A stretch of 64,000 nt of DNA, taken from PALSA-607 sp963737705 (GTDB taxonomy: Bacteria; Actinomycetota; Actinomycetes; Acidothermales; Acidothermaceae). A program made the translations under genes and the position numbers. Numbering within the stretch: the first letter of the stretch is position 1; every line of letters begins with the position of its first letter. Location: NCBI GenBank assembly GCA_963737705.1, contig CAVTTP010000007.1, positions 1 through 64,000 on the forward strand, in the 5' to 3' direction. The notes below the pieces were generated by a model that searched no databases, was not told where the DNA came from, and worked only from the letters and a program-made list of their open reading frames with translations. Of this stretch, positions 16,972-25,732 are shown piece after piece.

Positions 16972-17754
16972 GTGCTCTATGCCCTGCGGTACCCCTTCTC
17001 CTTCGGTGTCCTGATTGTCACCTTCATTGTGGGAGTCACCGTCCGCGGACTCGTCCAGCAGCTCGTGTCGGGGGAGCGCCGGCCGAAGTGGGTACGGGCC
17101 AACACGAAGCGACGGCGACCGACGTGGCTCAGGCCGTATTTCGATGTATACGGCGCGATCGCGGCGTTGCTCGGCGGGGTTGGATGGGGAGCGCCGGTCG
17201 ACACCAGCGACCCGCGGCATCGATCGAAGGGGCGTCGGGTGGCGCAACTTCTGCTCGGCCCGATTGTGCTCGCCGGTCTTGGCACTGGGCTGCTGCTCGC
17301 GTTCCGCGCGCTGACGCACCTGGGCAATCTCACCGGAGGCGGCGACCTACAGGCCCTCTACCGAGCACAGACCAGTCTCTACGCGGTCTCGACCGGCCAG
17401 TCATTTGCCGGTGTGTCGGGCCACATCTTCTCGGGCAGTGTGCCCGGCGACCTGCACACCCACGTCCGCTACGCGCTGCCTTTCGGCCAAGTCGCGTTGC
17501 TCCTCGCCGGGGTCGAGTTGCTGGCGATGGGCGTGCTTGCGATCCTTCCGATTCCGCCCCTCGACGGCGGCCGATTGCTGTTCGCCCTCACGCCCCGGTC
17601 AGGTGGATGGCAGCGGGTCCGATTCCGGCTGGACGAAGAGAACTGGGGCCTGCTCATCCTCTTGTTCTGTTCATTTCCGGTGATCTTTCGCAGGGTCCTT
17701 CTGATCTCGATCCTCGGCGCGATCGTCAACCCCTTGGTAAGACTGATCGCGTGA
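16972..17754 (+). CDS. M50-like membrane protein lacking the zinc motif
   Basis: 260 residues with several membrane helices: a first helix FSFGVLIVTFIVGVTVRGLV, others at about 83-105 and 180-200, and a last one near 225-245. The order resembles site-2 protease family proteins, including the second-site motif LPIPPLDGGRLLFAL, which keeps the LDG. Where the family has HExxH in the first helix, this protein reads VRGLVQQL, so it should not bind zinc and is likely a pseudoprotease. It lies between the ParA/RHH pair and scpA, with a stop overlapping the scpA GTG. Its role is unknown. Confidence 0.7.
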   Translation: MLYALRYPFSFGVLIVTFIVGVTVRGLVQQLVSGERRPKWVRANTKRRRPTWLRPYFDVYGAIAALLGGVGWGAPVDTSDPRHRSKGRRVAQLLLGPIVLAGLGTGLLLAFRALTHLGNLTGGGDLQALYRAQTSLYAVSTGQSFAGVSGHIFSGSVPGDLHTHVRYALPFGQVALLLAGVELLAMGVLAILPIPPLDGGRLLFALTPRSGGWQRVRFRLDEENWGLLILLFCSFPVIFRRVLLISILGAIVNPLVRLIA

Positions 17755-18683
17755 GTGTCGAAACGAACGAGGCAGTGCCGGTCGGCGCGGGCCCCAACGA
17801 CCACCGATACTCGTCCGAGCCTCGAGCCGGTTTCGACGTGCACTTGGGGGTCTTCGACGGCCCGTTCGACCTGTTGCTCGGCCTGATCGCCAAGCATGAA
17901 CTCGACATCACCGCCGTGTCGCTTTCGACCGTGACCGATGAGTTCATCGCCTTCATTAGGGCGATGGGCCCGGTCTGGGATCTCGACCGGGCGAGTGAGT
18001 TCCTGGTCATCGCGGCCACGCTGGTCGATCTGAAGGCTGCCCGCCTGCTGCCCGCGGCTGAGGTAGAGGACGAAGACGACCTGGCCCTGCTCGAGACGCG
18101 GGATCTGCTGTTCGCGCGTCTGCTGCAGTACCGGGCCTACAAGGAAGTCTCGGCCATTTTCGCCGCCATGTTCGCGGCGGAGAGCCGCCGTTACCCCAGG
18201 GCGGTCGGGCCAGAGCCCAGGTTCGCCGCGTTGCTTCCTGAGGTACTCCTGGGCCTTGGTCCTCAGCAGTTCGCCGAGCTGGCGGCCCGTGCAATGACCC
18301 CACGACCGCCTGCCGTGGTGTCCATCGCGCACCTGCACAGCCCGTCGGTGAGCGTGCGCGAACAGGTCGCGATCCTGCGCGACCGCCTGCGTCGTTCCGG
18401 CGCGGCAACGTTTCGGTCGCTCACCGCCGACTGCACAGCGACGGTCGAGGTGGTCGCCCGATTTTTGGCTTTGCTCGACCTGTTCCGCGACGGCTGCATC
18501 GCGTTCGAGCAAGTGACTGCGCTTGGCGATCTCTTGGTCCGCTGGACGCTGCAGGACGATGGTGATGCGCCCGACGTGCTGACCAGCTCCGACGATGGGG
18601 CGGACACCGAGCCGGGCGCCGGCATGGACGACGCGACCGCACCCGCAGCGCTCGATCCGACGCCGTCGACCGTGGACGGCTAG
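17751..18683 (+). CDS. scpA: Segregation and condensation protein A
   Basis: 310 residues, the kleisin of the bacterial SMC-ScpAB condensin. The N-terminal helical domain that binds the SMC neck begins FDVHLGVFDGPFDLLLGLIA, followed by KHELDITAVSLSTVTDEFI and FLVIAATLVDLKAARLLP, all diagnostic. The C-terminal winged helix includes TFRSLTADCTATVEVVARFL. The acidic, Ala/Thr-rich tail of about 35 residues is not conserved. The GTG at 17751 overlaps the previous stop (GTGA); a longer upstream reading in this frame is the shadow of the M50-like gene. Confidence 0.93.
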   Translation: MSVETNEAVPVGAGPNDHRYSSEPRAGFDVHLGVFDGPFDLLLGLIAKHELDITAVSLSTVTDEFIAFIRAMGPVWDLDRASEFLVIAATLVDLKAARLLPAAEVEDEDDLALLETRDLLFARLLQYRAYKEVSAIFAAMFAAESRRYPRAVGPEPRFAALLPEVLLGLGPQQFAELAARAMTPRPPAVVSIAHLHSPSVSVREQVAILRDRLRRSGAATFRSLTADCTATVEVVARFLALLDLFRDGCIAFEQVTALGDLLVRWTLQDDGDAPDVLTSSDDGADTEPGAGMDDATAPAALDPTPSTVDG

Positions 18684-18712
18684 TCTCGCCGGGTGCCAGG
18701 GATCTACCCAGC

Positions 18713-19342
18713 GTGACGGAGACAGGTGCGATGACGAGCGAGTTCGACGGCGAAGACGAGGCACCCGAGCACGGCCACTTGGCCGGGCTGCAGTTGCGGG
18801 GCGCGCTCGAGGCAGTTCTGCTCGTTGTCGACGAGCCGGCGGACCCGACCGTGCTGGCACAGGTGCTCGCGACCCCAGAGCCCGTGATCGTCGCGATGTT
18901 GGAGGCGCTGCGGGCGGAGTACGACGACGCGGGGAGAGGCTTCGAGCTGCGCGAGATCGCCGGCGGCTGGCGGTTGTATACCCGTGCGGAGTTTGCGTCC
19001 TACGTGGAGCGGTTCGTCCTGGAGGGACAGCAGGCGCGACTCACGCAGGCGGCACTCGAGACGCTCGCCGTGGTCGCGTACCGACAGCCGGTGAGCCGCA
19101 CGAGGGTAAGCGCGGTCCGGGGCGTCAACGTTGATGGCGTGATCCGAACACTGGTGAGTCGAGGTCTGGTTGAGGAGGCCGGCGCCGATCACGAGTCAGG
19201 CGCCATCCTCTATCGGACATCGCCATATTTTCTCGAGCGACTAGGTCTCGGTGACTTGACGGAGCTGCCTAACTTGGCTGACTTCTTGCCTGAGTCTACG
19301 ACGATCGACGCACTTGAAGACGAACTCTCAAGTGAAGGTTGA
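18713..19342 (+). CDS. scpB: Segregation and condensation protein B
   Basis: 209 residues, the winged-helix KITE partner of ScpA. LRGALEAVLLVVDEPADPTVLA opens the first wing domain, and RLTQAALETLAVVAYRQPVSRT is the hallmark of the second, followed by IRTLVSRGLVEEAG and LYRTSPYFLERLGL. GTG 18713 is used; ATG 18731 is an alternative with GGAG 10 bp before it. It ends one base before the rluB ATG. Confidence 0.93.
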   Translation: MTETGAMTSEFDGEDEAPEHGHLAGLQLRGALEAVLLVVDEPADPTVLAQVLATPEPVIVAMLEALRAEYDDAGRGFELREIAGGWRLYTRAEFASYVERFVLEGQQARLTQAALETLAVVAYRQPVSRTRVSAVRGVNVDGVIRTLVSRGLVEEAGADHESGAILYRTSPYFLERLGLGDLTELPNLADFLPESTTIDALEDELSSEG

Positions 19343-19343
19343 G

Positions 19344-20090
19344 ATGTCTAGCTCTGATGTTGGCCAGGCCGAAATCCGCTTGCAGAAGGTGCTCGCCGCG
19401 GCCGGATTGGGCAGCCGGCGGGCCTGCGAGGAGATGATTGCGCAGGGCCGCGTCGAGGTAGACGGGCAGCTGGTTCTCGAGCAGGGCAGGCGGGTCGACC
19501 CCGAGAGCTCCGTCATCAAGGTCGACGGGATGCGGGTGACGACTCGTACGTCAGCCGTCTACCTGGCGTTGAACAAGCCGCGCGGGATGGTCAGCACGAT
19601 GTCGGATCCCCAGGGACGGCCGTGCCTGGCCGATCTGGTGGGCAATCGTGAGCAGCGGCTCTTCCACGTAGGACGTCTCGACGCCGACAGCGAGGGCCTC
19701 ATCTTGCTGACCAACGACGGTGAGCTTGGTCACCGACTGACGCACCCCTCGTTCGGTGTCCCGAAGACCTACCTCGCGGAGGTCGTAGGGGCGGTGCCGC
19801 GCGATCTGGGCAAGACCTTGAAGACCGGCGTCGAGCTTGAGGACGGGCTGGTCCAGGTCGATTCGTTTCGGGTGATCGGGCGTTCCGGCCCCCGCGTCAT
19901 GGTCGAGGTCGTCTTGCATGAAGGGCGAAACCACGTGGTGCGCCGCCTGCTCGCGGCTGTGGATCACCCTGTCCAACGGCTCATCAGAACAGCCGTGGGA
20001 CCGGTCCGGCTGGGCGATTTGCGACCCGGCCGGAGCCGCCCATTGAACAGCCACGAGATCGCTGAGCTGTTCGCCGCCGTCGATCTTTAG
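19344..20090 (+). CDS. rluB: 23S rRNA pseudouridine synthase RluB-type
   Basis: 248 residues. An N-terminal S4 domain (RLQKVLAAAGLGSRRACEEM) is followed by the pseudouridine synthase core: LALNKPRGMVSTMSDPQGRP, then HVGRLDADSEGLILLTNDGE with the catalytic Asp in GRLD. The closing VVLHEGRNHVVRRLLAAV is typical of the RsuA/RluB/E/F family. ATG 19344 starts one base after the scpB stop and has GAAGG just upstream within scpB. Rv1711 has the same place in mycobacteria. Confidence 0.92.
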   Translation: MSSSDVGQAEIRLQKVLAAAGLGSRRACEEMIAQGRVEVDGQLVLEQGRRVDPESSVIKVDGMRVTTRTSAVYLALNKPRGMVSTMSDPQGRPCLADLVGNREQRLFHVGRLDADSEGLILLTNDGELGHRLTHPSFGVPKTYLAEVVGAVPRDLGKTLKTGVELEDGLVQVDSFRVIGRSGPRVMVEVVLHEGRNHVVRRLLAAVDHPVQRLIRTAVGPVRLGDLRPGRSRPLNSHEIAELFAAVDL

Positions 20091-20453
20091 GCCGTCTTTT
20101 GCGTAACCGGGTCCAGTAATCGGCGTCGCGGCAAAGCGCAGTATCAGTAAGTCGATAAACAGCTTGAAGCATGTGTCGGCTGGCTCGCGGCCGCGCCCGT
20201 GAGGTGCCTGCCCAGGCGCATACCTTGCCACGGCGGGTGTTCGTGCAGGTCAGAGCAGCGCGAAGAGTCGACTTATTGCTATATCACCAGTCCGAATTCC
20301 GGTTGATCGCCCCGGTGAAGTCGCCGAACGCGTGCATTGCTTTGTCGATAGGGCGGTATTGCGACTGACCGACACACCGTTCTAGCGCTTTGAGGCGATG
20401 TCGGTAGCTCGCTATGGTGACCTCCGGGTCGGCCAACGAAACAAGGAGCAACC
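20091..20453 (+). other. Intergenic region, nothing identified
   Basis: These 363 bases between rluB and the chorismate mutase gene hold only short, unconserved open frames. The stretch is more AT-rich in places (around 20130-20160 and 20270-20290) and must carry the promoter for the aromatic pair, but I cannot pick a convincing -35/-10 pair. No tRNA, riboswitch or clear terminator hairpin is seen. Confidence 0.5.
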
Positions 20454-20816
20454 GTGGCGGTTCGCGCTGTTCGGGGCGCCATTCAAGTTGATGCCGACGA
20501 GCCCGAGTTGATCTTCCAGGGGGTCCGCGAGATGTTGGCCGCGGTCCTTGCACGCAACGAGCTCGAGTCGCATGACGTGATCAGCATCTTCTTCACGGCG
20601 ACTACCGATCTGACCTCCTGCTTTCCAGCTGCGGGAGCCCGCGAGATCGGGTTCTCCGACGTGCCCCTCCTTTGCGCCAGTGAGATCGCGGTCCAAGGGG
20701 CGATGCCGCGCACACTCCGGCTGCTCGCCCACGTTGAGACGCCGCTGCCCCGCTCGGAGATCAGGCACGCCTTTCTCGGTGCGGCTGCCGCGTTGCGCGA
20801 TGACCTCCAGCAATGA
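20454..20816 (+). CDS. aroH: Chorismate mutase, AroH class
   Basis: 120 residues, the trimeric AroH fold that turns chorismate into prephenate for Phe and Tyr synthesis. VRAVRGAIQVDADEPE contains the first active-site Arg. FTATTDLTSCFPAAGAREIG and VPLLCASEIAVQGAMPRTLR hold the active-site Cys, Glu and second Arg; IRHAFLGAAAALRDDL closes the fold. By alignment to the Bacillus enzyme the position of Tyr108 is Phe here. AAGGAG lies 6 bp before the GTG. It overlaps the prephenate dehydrogenase gene by 4 bp. Confidence 0.93.
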   Translation: MAVRAVRGAIQVDADEPELIFQGVREMLAAVLARNELESHDVISIFFTATTDLTSCFPAAGAREIGFSDVPLLCASEIAVQGAMPRTLRLLAHVETPLPRSEIRHAFLGAAAALRDDLQQ

Positions 20817-21940
20817 CCACCAAGGGTTCGTCGCCAGCCGGCGACGGCGAATCTGGGTCCGATGGCATCCATCGGGTGTTGATCGTCGGAGCCGGTCTGA
20901 TCGGAACTTCGATCGGGCTGGCCCTGCGCCAACGGTTCGTGGACGTCGCGCTCGAGGACCAGGCACCGGGGCGCCTGGCGTTGGCCACCGAGCTAGGCGC
21001 CGGACGCCCGTCGACTTCCGGGGAGAGCTTTGACGTCGCTGTCGTAGCGGTCCCGCCAGCGGCAGTTGCCGCTGAGCTTTTGCGGCTCCAACGACTCGCT
21101 CTCGCTCGGACATATACAGATGTCGCCTCTGCAAAGGCTGAACCTCAGCACGAGGCTGAGGCGATTGGCGTAGATATGTCGACGTATGTGGGTGGTCACC
21201 CCGTCGCGGGCCGCGAGCGCTCCGGTCCTGCCGCCGCGCACGCAGATTTGTTCGTCGGCCGACCCTGGGTCGTGACGAGCACAGCGGCAGCGGCCGAACA
21301 GGCGGTTAGTGACGTGGATGCCCTCGCTCGTGCGTGCGGTGCCGTCCCGGTGGCGATGACGGCAGACGATCACGACGCGGCCCTTGCCACGGTGTCCCAC
21401 CTTCCTCACCTCGTGGCATCTCTTCTTGCCGCGCAACTCGTCAGCTCCGACGACGCAACCGTCGCCTTAGGGGGCACCGGGCTCCACGACACCACCAGGG
21501 TGGCAGCGGGGGACCCGGACCTGTGGACCCAGATCCTGCTCGCAAATGCAGATCATCTGGCGGCCGCACTGTCAGGATTCGCGAGCGATGTAGCCCGCAC
21601 GGTTGACGACCTACAGCGCATTGCCAACGGCGACCGCGCGGCAGCGACAGCGCTCACGGAGACCCTTCGCCGCGGTGCGGCTGGTCGCGCGAGAGTGCCG
21701 GTGAAACGGGGTCAACCAGCCGCAGGGTTCGTTACGGTGCCGATCGTCGTGCGCGACGCTCCTGGCGAGCTGGCGGCCGTTCTGCGCACACTTGGTGACG
21801 CCGGGATCAACCTCGAGGACGTGCGGGTCGAACACGAGCCTGGCCGTGCCCGCGGTGTCGTCGAGCTCGACGTCCGCGAGGACGCGGCAGCTAAGTTGAT
21901 TTCGGTGATGCAGGAGGCCGGCTGGGAGGTCTACTCCTAG
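20813..21940 (+). CDS. tyrA: Prephenate dehydrogenase
   Basis: 375 residues; oxidises prephenate (or arogenate) for tyrosine synthesis. The Rossmann loop VGAGLIGTSIG is at residues 25-35. The substrate region has YTDVASAKAEP, VGGHPVAGRERSG and HDAALATVSHLPHLVA. From about 304 a C-terminal ACT domain is visible (VTVPIVVRDAPGELAAVLRT, then DAGINLEDVRVEHEPGRARG), which probably senses tyrosine or another amino acid. Coupled to aroH by an ATGA overlap, so the two enzymes form a short pathway operon. Confidence 0.93.
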   Translation: MTTKGSSPAGDGESGSDGIHRVLIVGAGLIGTSIGLALRQRFVDVALEDQAPGRLALATELGAGRPSTSGESFDVAVVAVPPAAVAAELLRLQRLALARTYTDVASAKAEPQHEAEAIGVDMSTYVGGHPVAGRERSGPAAAHADLFVGRPWVVTSTAAAAEQAVSDVDALARACGAVPVAMTADDHDAALATVSHLPHLVASLLAAQLVSSDDATVALGGTGLHDTTRVAAGDPDLWTQILLANADHLAAALSGFASDVARTVDDLQRIANGDRAAATALTETLRRGAAGRARVPVKRGQPAAGFVTVPIVVRDAPGELAAVLRTLGDAGINLEDVRVEHEPGRARGVVELDVREDAAAKLISVMQEAGWEVYS

Positions 21941-22109
21941 CGCTGGTGGCGTTCTCAGCGGTGGGGACACCTCGCCATGGCGGCTATCATGGCTGCTACG
22001 CCTCGTCTCGAGCCGGTCTCGAGTCGCACGACCGAATCTTTGCCGCCCCGCGGATGCGTGGGAGCGGCGCACGCGGTGACGGCAACCGCGAACACTTTGG
22101 AGACAGACG

Positions 22110-22880
22110 ATGCTCGCCGACGAGGCGCCAGGCCAACCCTCTGGATCAGCCAGCGCCCCTACCCTAGTGATCGCGATCGACGGGCCGTCAGGCTCCGGCA
22201 AGTCAACGGTTGCTCGACGGGTGGCTGCGTCGTTGCACCTTCGCTACCTCGACACCGGTGCCATCTACAGGGCGTTGACGTGGGCGGTGCTCGACAAGGC
22301 CATCGATCCCGACAACGTGGATGCTGTTCTGGCAGTCGCAGGGTCAGCTCAGATCCGAGTCTCGACCGACCCGCAGACGCAAGCGGTGTCTGTTGACGGA
22401 CGCGATGTGGCCGCTGCGATTAGAGGCCCTGAGGTGACGGACGCTGTCAGTGCCGTCAGTGCGATCCCCCAAGTGCGCGAGCGGTTGGTCGCGCTGCAAC
22501 GCGCGATCATCGGTAGCGGCGGAATCGTCGTCGAGGGGCGCGATATCGGAACGGTCGTCGCGCCGGATTCCCCCGTGAAGATCTTCCTCACGGCCGCTCC
22601 GGAAACGCGGGCGGCGCGTCGATCCGCAGAAGCCGAGATAGCTGTTGGTAAACGCGACGTCGTCAGTGTCCAAGCAGATCTCGCCAGGCGCGACACGCTC
22701 GACTCGACTCGCGCCGCTTCGCCACTAGCGATGGCGCCGGACGCCGTGCAACTCGACTCAACGGCGATGGACGAGGACACGGTGGTAGCTCGGGTCCTCG
22801 ATCTCGTCGCGCAACGCTCGCGCGAGCTTGCGACTTCGTCGCACTCAACCGGGCAAGGGACACGAACCGATGAAGCCTGA
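22110..22880 (+). CDS. cmk: Cytidylate kinase
   Basis: 256 residues; phosphorylates CMP and dCMP. The P-loop is DGPSGSGKST near 24-33, followed by YLDTGAIYRALTW and EGRDIGTVVAPDSPVKIFL, all diagnostic. RRSAEAEIAVGKRDV and the D-x-x-R-x-D-like ARRDTLDSTR match the LID and C-terminal part. A Ser/Thr/Gly-rich C-terminal tail is unconserved. GGAG lies 7 bp before the ATG. Overlaps der by 11 bp. Confidence 0.94.
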   Translation: MLADEAPGQPSGSASAPTLVIAIDGPSGSGKSTVARRVAASLHLRYLDTGAIYRALTWAVLDKAIDPDNVDAVLAVAGSAQIRVSTDPQTQAVSVDGRDVAAAIRGPEVTDAVSAVSAIPQVRERLVALQRAIIGSGGIVVEGRDIGTVVAPDSPVKIFLTAAPETRAARRSAEAEIAVGKRDVVSVQADLARRDTLDSTRAASPLAMAPDAVQLDSTAMDEDTVVARVLDLVAQRSRELATSSHSTGQGTRTDEA

Positions 22881-24414
22881 GAACACCGATGACACGCAGC
22901 CCGTCAGCAGCGCGCCATCCGACGCTGCGATAACCGGCGGAGAAGTTGCCGACGGCGAGACGTGGGAAACCGAGGCGGACTGGGTTGGCCTCGACGACGT
23001 CGACGACGGGGCCGAGATTGACACCGACGTCGCCGACCTGCACTTCGATGACTACGCAGCTCCCGCCGTCCCGGTGGTAGCCATCGTCGGCCGACCCAAC
23101 GTTGGAAAGTCGACGTTGGTCAACCGAATCCTCGGCAGGCGCGAAGCGGTCGTCGAAGATGTTCCCGGTGTGACGCGTGACCGGGTCATGTACGACGCTA
23201 ACTGGCGCGGGCGTGCTTTTACCATCGTCGACACTGGGGGATGGGAACCCGCTGCGCTTGGCCTTCAGGCACAGGTTTCCGCGCAGGCCGAGATTGGTGC
23301 ATTCGCTGCGCAGGTCGTCGTCATGGTGGTTGACGCCACTGTCGGTGCGACAGACACGGACGAAGCCGTTGCAAGGGTGCTGCGCAAGGCACGCAAGCCC
23401 GTCGTCCTCGTTGCTAACAAGGTCGATACGGCGAGGAACGAATCCGACGCGTCGAGCCTTTGGTCGTTGGGTCTCGGCGAGCCGTACGCCGTCAGCGCAT
23501 TGCACGGGCGTGGCAGCGGTGAGTTGCTCGACGCGATCTTCGAAGCACTCCCAGAGCCGCCACCCGAGGACGGTATTCGGGGTGGTGGACCGCGTCGCGT
23601 CGCACTCCTCGGCCGTCCGAACGTCGGCAAGTCCAGCCTGCTCAACAAGGTATCCGGTGAGGATCGCGCTGTTGTCGACTCAGTTGCCGGCACGACGCGC
23701 GACCCCGTCGACTCGCTCGTGACTTTAGGCGGAGTCACCTGGCGTTTCATTGACACAGCAGGGATTCGGCGACGGGTACGTGAAGCGAGCGGTGCTGAGT
23801 ACTACTCAAGCCTGCGGACCGCGACAGCGTTGCGTGAAGCCGAAGTTGCCGTCGTCCTGCTTGATTCGAGTGAACCTCTCGCAGAACAAGACCTGCGCAT
23901 CATCGAGATGGTCGTTGAAGCGGGACGCGCGTTGGTTCTCGCGTTCAACAAGTGGGACCTCGTCGACGAGGACAGGCACGATCTTCTCGAGAAGGAAATC
24001 GACCGCCAACTTCACCATGTGGCGTGGGCGCCGCGCGTAAACCTCTCTGCGAAGACTGGTCGCGCGATCGACAAACTCACGCCTGCCATCGAACTCGCTC
24101 TCGACGGATGGTCGCAGCGTGTGGCGACCAGCAAGCTCAATGCGTGGCTTAGTGCGTTGATCGCAGCGACGCCACCGCCCGTTCGCGGCGGCCGGCAGCC
24201 GAAGGTCTTGTTCGCAACGCAGGCCGGTACGCAGCCACCTCGCTTCGTACTGTTCTCCTCGGGCTTTCTGGAGGCGACGTATCGCCGATTCATAGAACGG
24301 CGATTGCGCGAGGATTTCGGCTTTCCTGGCACACCTGTCGAGGTGGCGGTTCGCGTCAAGGAGTCCCGCAAGGGCCGACCGCGCGGTGTTCGCAATCGCG
24401 CCGGCCGCACCTAG
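22870..24414 (+). CDS. der: Ribosome-assembly GTPase Der (EngA)
   Basis: 514 residues with two tandem G domains and a C-terminal KH-like domain; acts in 50S subunit maturation. G1 motifs are GRPNVGKS at about 74-81 and again near 250; G3 DTGGWEP and DTAGIRR; G4 NKVD and NKWD. An acidic N-terminal extension of about 65 residues, rich in Asp and Glu, precedes the first domain, as in other actinobacterial forms. The ATG lies inside the end of cmk with AAGGGA upstream, so cmk-der are coupled, as in Rv1712-Rv1713. Confidence 0.94.
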   Translation: MKPENTDDTQPVSSAPSDAAITGGEVADGETWETEADWVGLDDVDDGAEIDTDVADLHFDDYAAPAVPVVAIVGRPNVGKSTLVNRILGRREAVVEDVPGVTRDRVMYDANWRGRAFTIVDTGGWEPAALGLQAQVSAQAEIGAFAAQVVVMVVDATVGATDTDEAVARVLRKARKPVVLVANKVDTARNESDASSLWSLGLGEPYAVSALHGRGSGELLDAIFEALPEPPPEDGIRGGGPRRVALLGRPNVGKSSLLNKVSGEDRAVVDSVAGTTRDPVDSLVTLGGVTWRFIDTAGIRRRVREASGAEYYSSLRTATALREAEVAVVLLDSSEPLAEQDLRIIEMVVEAGRALVLAFNKWDLVDEDRHDLLEKEIDRQLHHVAWAPRVNLSAKTGRAIDKLTPAIELALDGWSQRVATSKLNAWLSALIAATPPPVRGGRQPKVLFATQAGTQPPRFVLFSSGFLEATYRRFIERRLREDFGFPGTPVEVAVRVKESRKGRPRGVRNRAGRT

Positions 24415-24493
24415 AAACGGGGTGCGCTCGCGCAGTCCAACTGGCGAGCGCTGGTCGTGCGATATCGTCGGGCCTGCTCGGGGAACCGAGCAT

Positions 24494-24567
<74 letters not shown>

Positions 24568-24851
24568 CGTATGTCCGCAGGTCAGCGGCCCGTCAGCACT
24601 GTGAGTGGCAGTCGAGTTCTTTACGCCGATAGCCGACGGGTCTACGCCAAAACGGCGCAGCGTGCGTTGACCCGATCGAGGGCCTTGGATTAGGCCAATC
24701 TCACGCCTCTTCGCTCCGCCAAATGGGCTAACGCGATAGTTCTCTTCGCGAACATTGGCTCTGAACCGTAAAGGCGCACCCCTATCCCGCCCGATAGCAA
24801 CGGGGACGCACGTACCGCGGGGCCGGTCGGTGCGCACGAACAGGGAGAGCC

Positions 24852-25310
24852 ATGAAGAAGAGGTTCGCGCTGCTGACGCTGTGCGCCGCGTTCGCCGTGA
24901 GCGCCTGTGGCGCGTCTCACAAGGCGAAGCCGCCCGGCACAGACGTGAACTTCAAGCCGGAATTCACGTCAGTCGGCTTCAGCGCGTTCTCCGATGAGCT
25001 GGCCAAGAAGACGAACGACCTGCCGGCCCTCGAGCAGCTCTCCTCAGACACTGCGTCCCTCGCGGCCATCGAAGACACCGCCTTTACAGACGCCGATAAC
25101 CAAGATGTGCCCAGCTTTACGGCCGACTGCGTGCAGCTCGAACCGCTAGGCGCACGCTGGACTGCGGACCTGGCGAACATCACAAAGAACTTCCCCGGCG
25201 TCCTCTCTCCGGGCGCGTTGGATCCCACCGACGCCAAGCTCACGCTGGCCGAATTGGTCGCGGGATGTGCCCCCTTCATGGGATCGCCCTCGCCCTCGCC
25301 GGTCAGCTAG
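24852..25310 (+). CDS. Putative lipoprotein
   Basis: 152 residues. A lipoprotein signal is clear: basic MKKR, a hydrophobic run, then the lipobox VSAC with Cys at about residue 19. The mature part has no family I recognise. It is about 130 residues, predicted mostly helical, with two more Cys (in TADCVQL and VAGCAPF) that could form a disulfide, and ends in a Pro/Ser tail. GGGAGAGCC precedes the ATG. The 284 bases between the tRNA and this gene (24568-24851) hold no supported gene. Function unknown. Confidence 0.7.
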   Translation: MKKRFALLTLCAAFAVSACGASHKAKPPGTDVNFKPEFTSVGFSAFSDELAKKTNDLPALEQLSSDTASLAAIEDTAFTDADNQDVPSFTADCVQLEPLGARWTADLANITKNFPGVLSPGALDPTDAKLTLAELVAGCAPFMGSPSPSPVS

Positions 25311-25450
25311 GACGCACCGCCCACTCTGCTCCAGGGTTTGGGCTAAGGGCGTGAGGGAAGTAGTCGAACAGCGGTAGGTGCGGATTATGTCAATCTCCAC
25401 CACCTCCATCGGACCGACTACGTTCCGAGAACAGGCGGGGAGTGATCGAC

Positions 25451-25621
25451 ATGACTGACGCGGCCCAGAACAGCCAAGCGTTGAGAGATTCCGTACGAGC
25501 AGGTTCCGAGCTCCTCGAGGCTCAAGAAGCGGGAGCCTCGGCGACCGTCTTGGCCGAGCTCGTGAAGGTCCGCAGCTCTGCTGACGCCCGGGTCGACTCC
25601 TTGCGCCGCAGGGTTGGCTAG
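25451..25621 (+). CDS. Small hypothetical helical protein
   Basis: A 56-codon frame from ATG 25451 to TAG 25619-25621. GGGGAG sits 8 bp upstream of the ATG, a good actinobacterial ribosome-binding site. The peptide starts MTDAAQNSQALRDSVRAGSE, continues with Glu/Ala-rich heptads and ends with a basic LRRRVG. It should form one long amphipathic helix. I do not recognise a family. The site, composition and position in an otherwise empty 420-bp gap make it a plausible small gene. Confidence 0.45.
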   Translation: MTDAAQNSQALRDSVRAGSELLEAQEAGASATVLAELVKVRSSADARVDSLRRRVG

Positions 25622-25732
25622 CCAGCCGCAGCGTCGGCGAGCGAGGCGTCCGTACGGCATACCGTTGCCCGCCTAAGCTGATCCCGAAAAGGACGGACGG
25701 CGGGCCGCGGAAGGACGTCGGGTGAGCACCGG

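Noticed and set aside
17088..17750. Long reading frame continuing upstream of scpA
   Set aside because: It overlaps the M50-like gene in another frame and codes for Arg/Pro-rich sequence without family features; scpA starts at 17751.
17469..18860. 463-codon minus-strand frame
   Set aside because: It is antisense to scpA and the M50-like gene, Arg/His-rich and motif-free.
20091..20453. Short open frames (for example 20171-20368)
   Set aside because: No ribosome-binding site, no conservation pattern and mixed composition.
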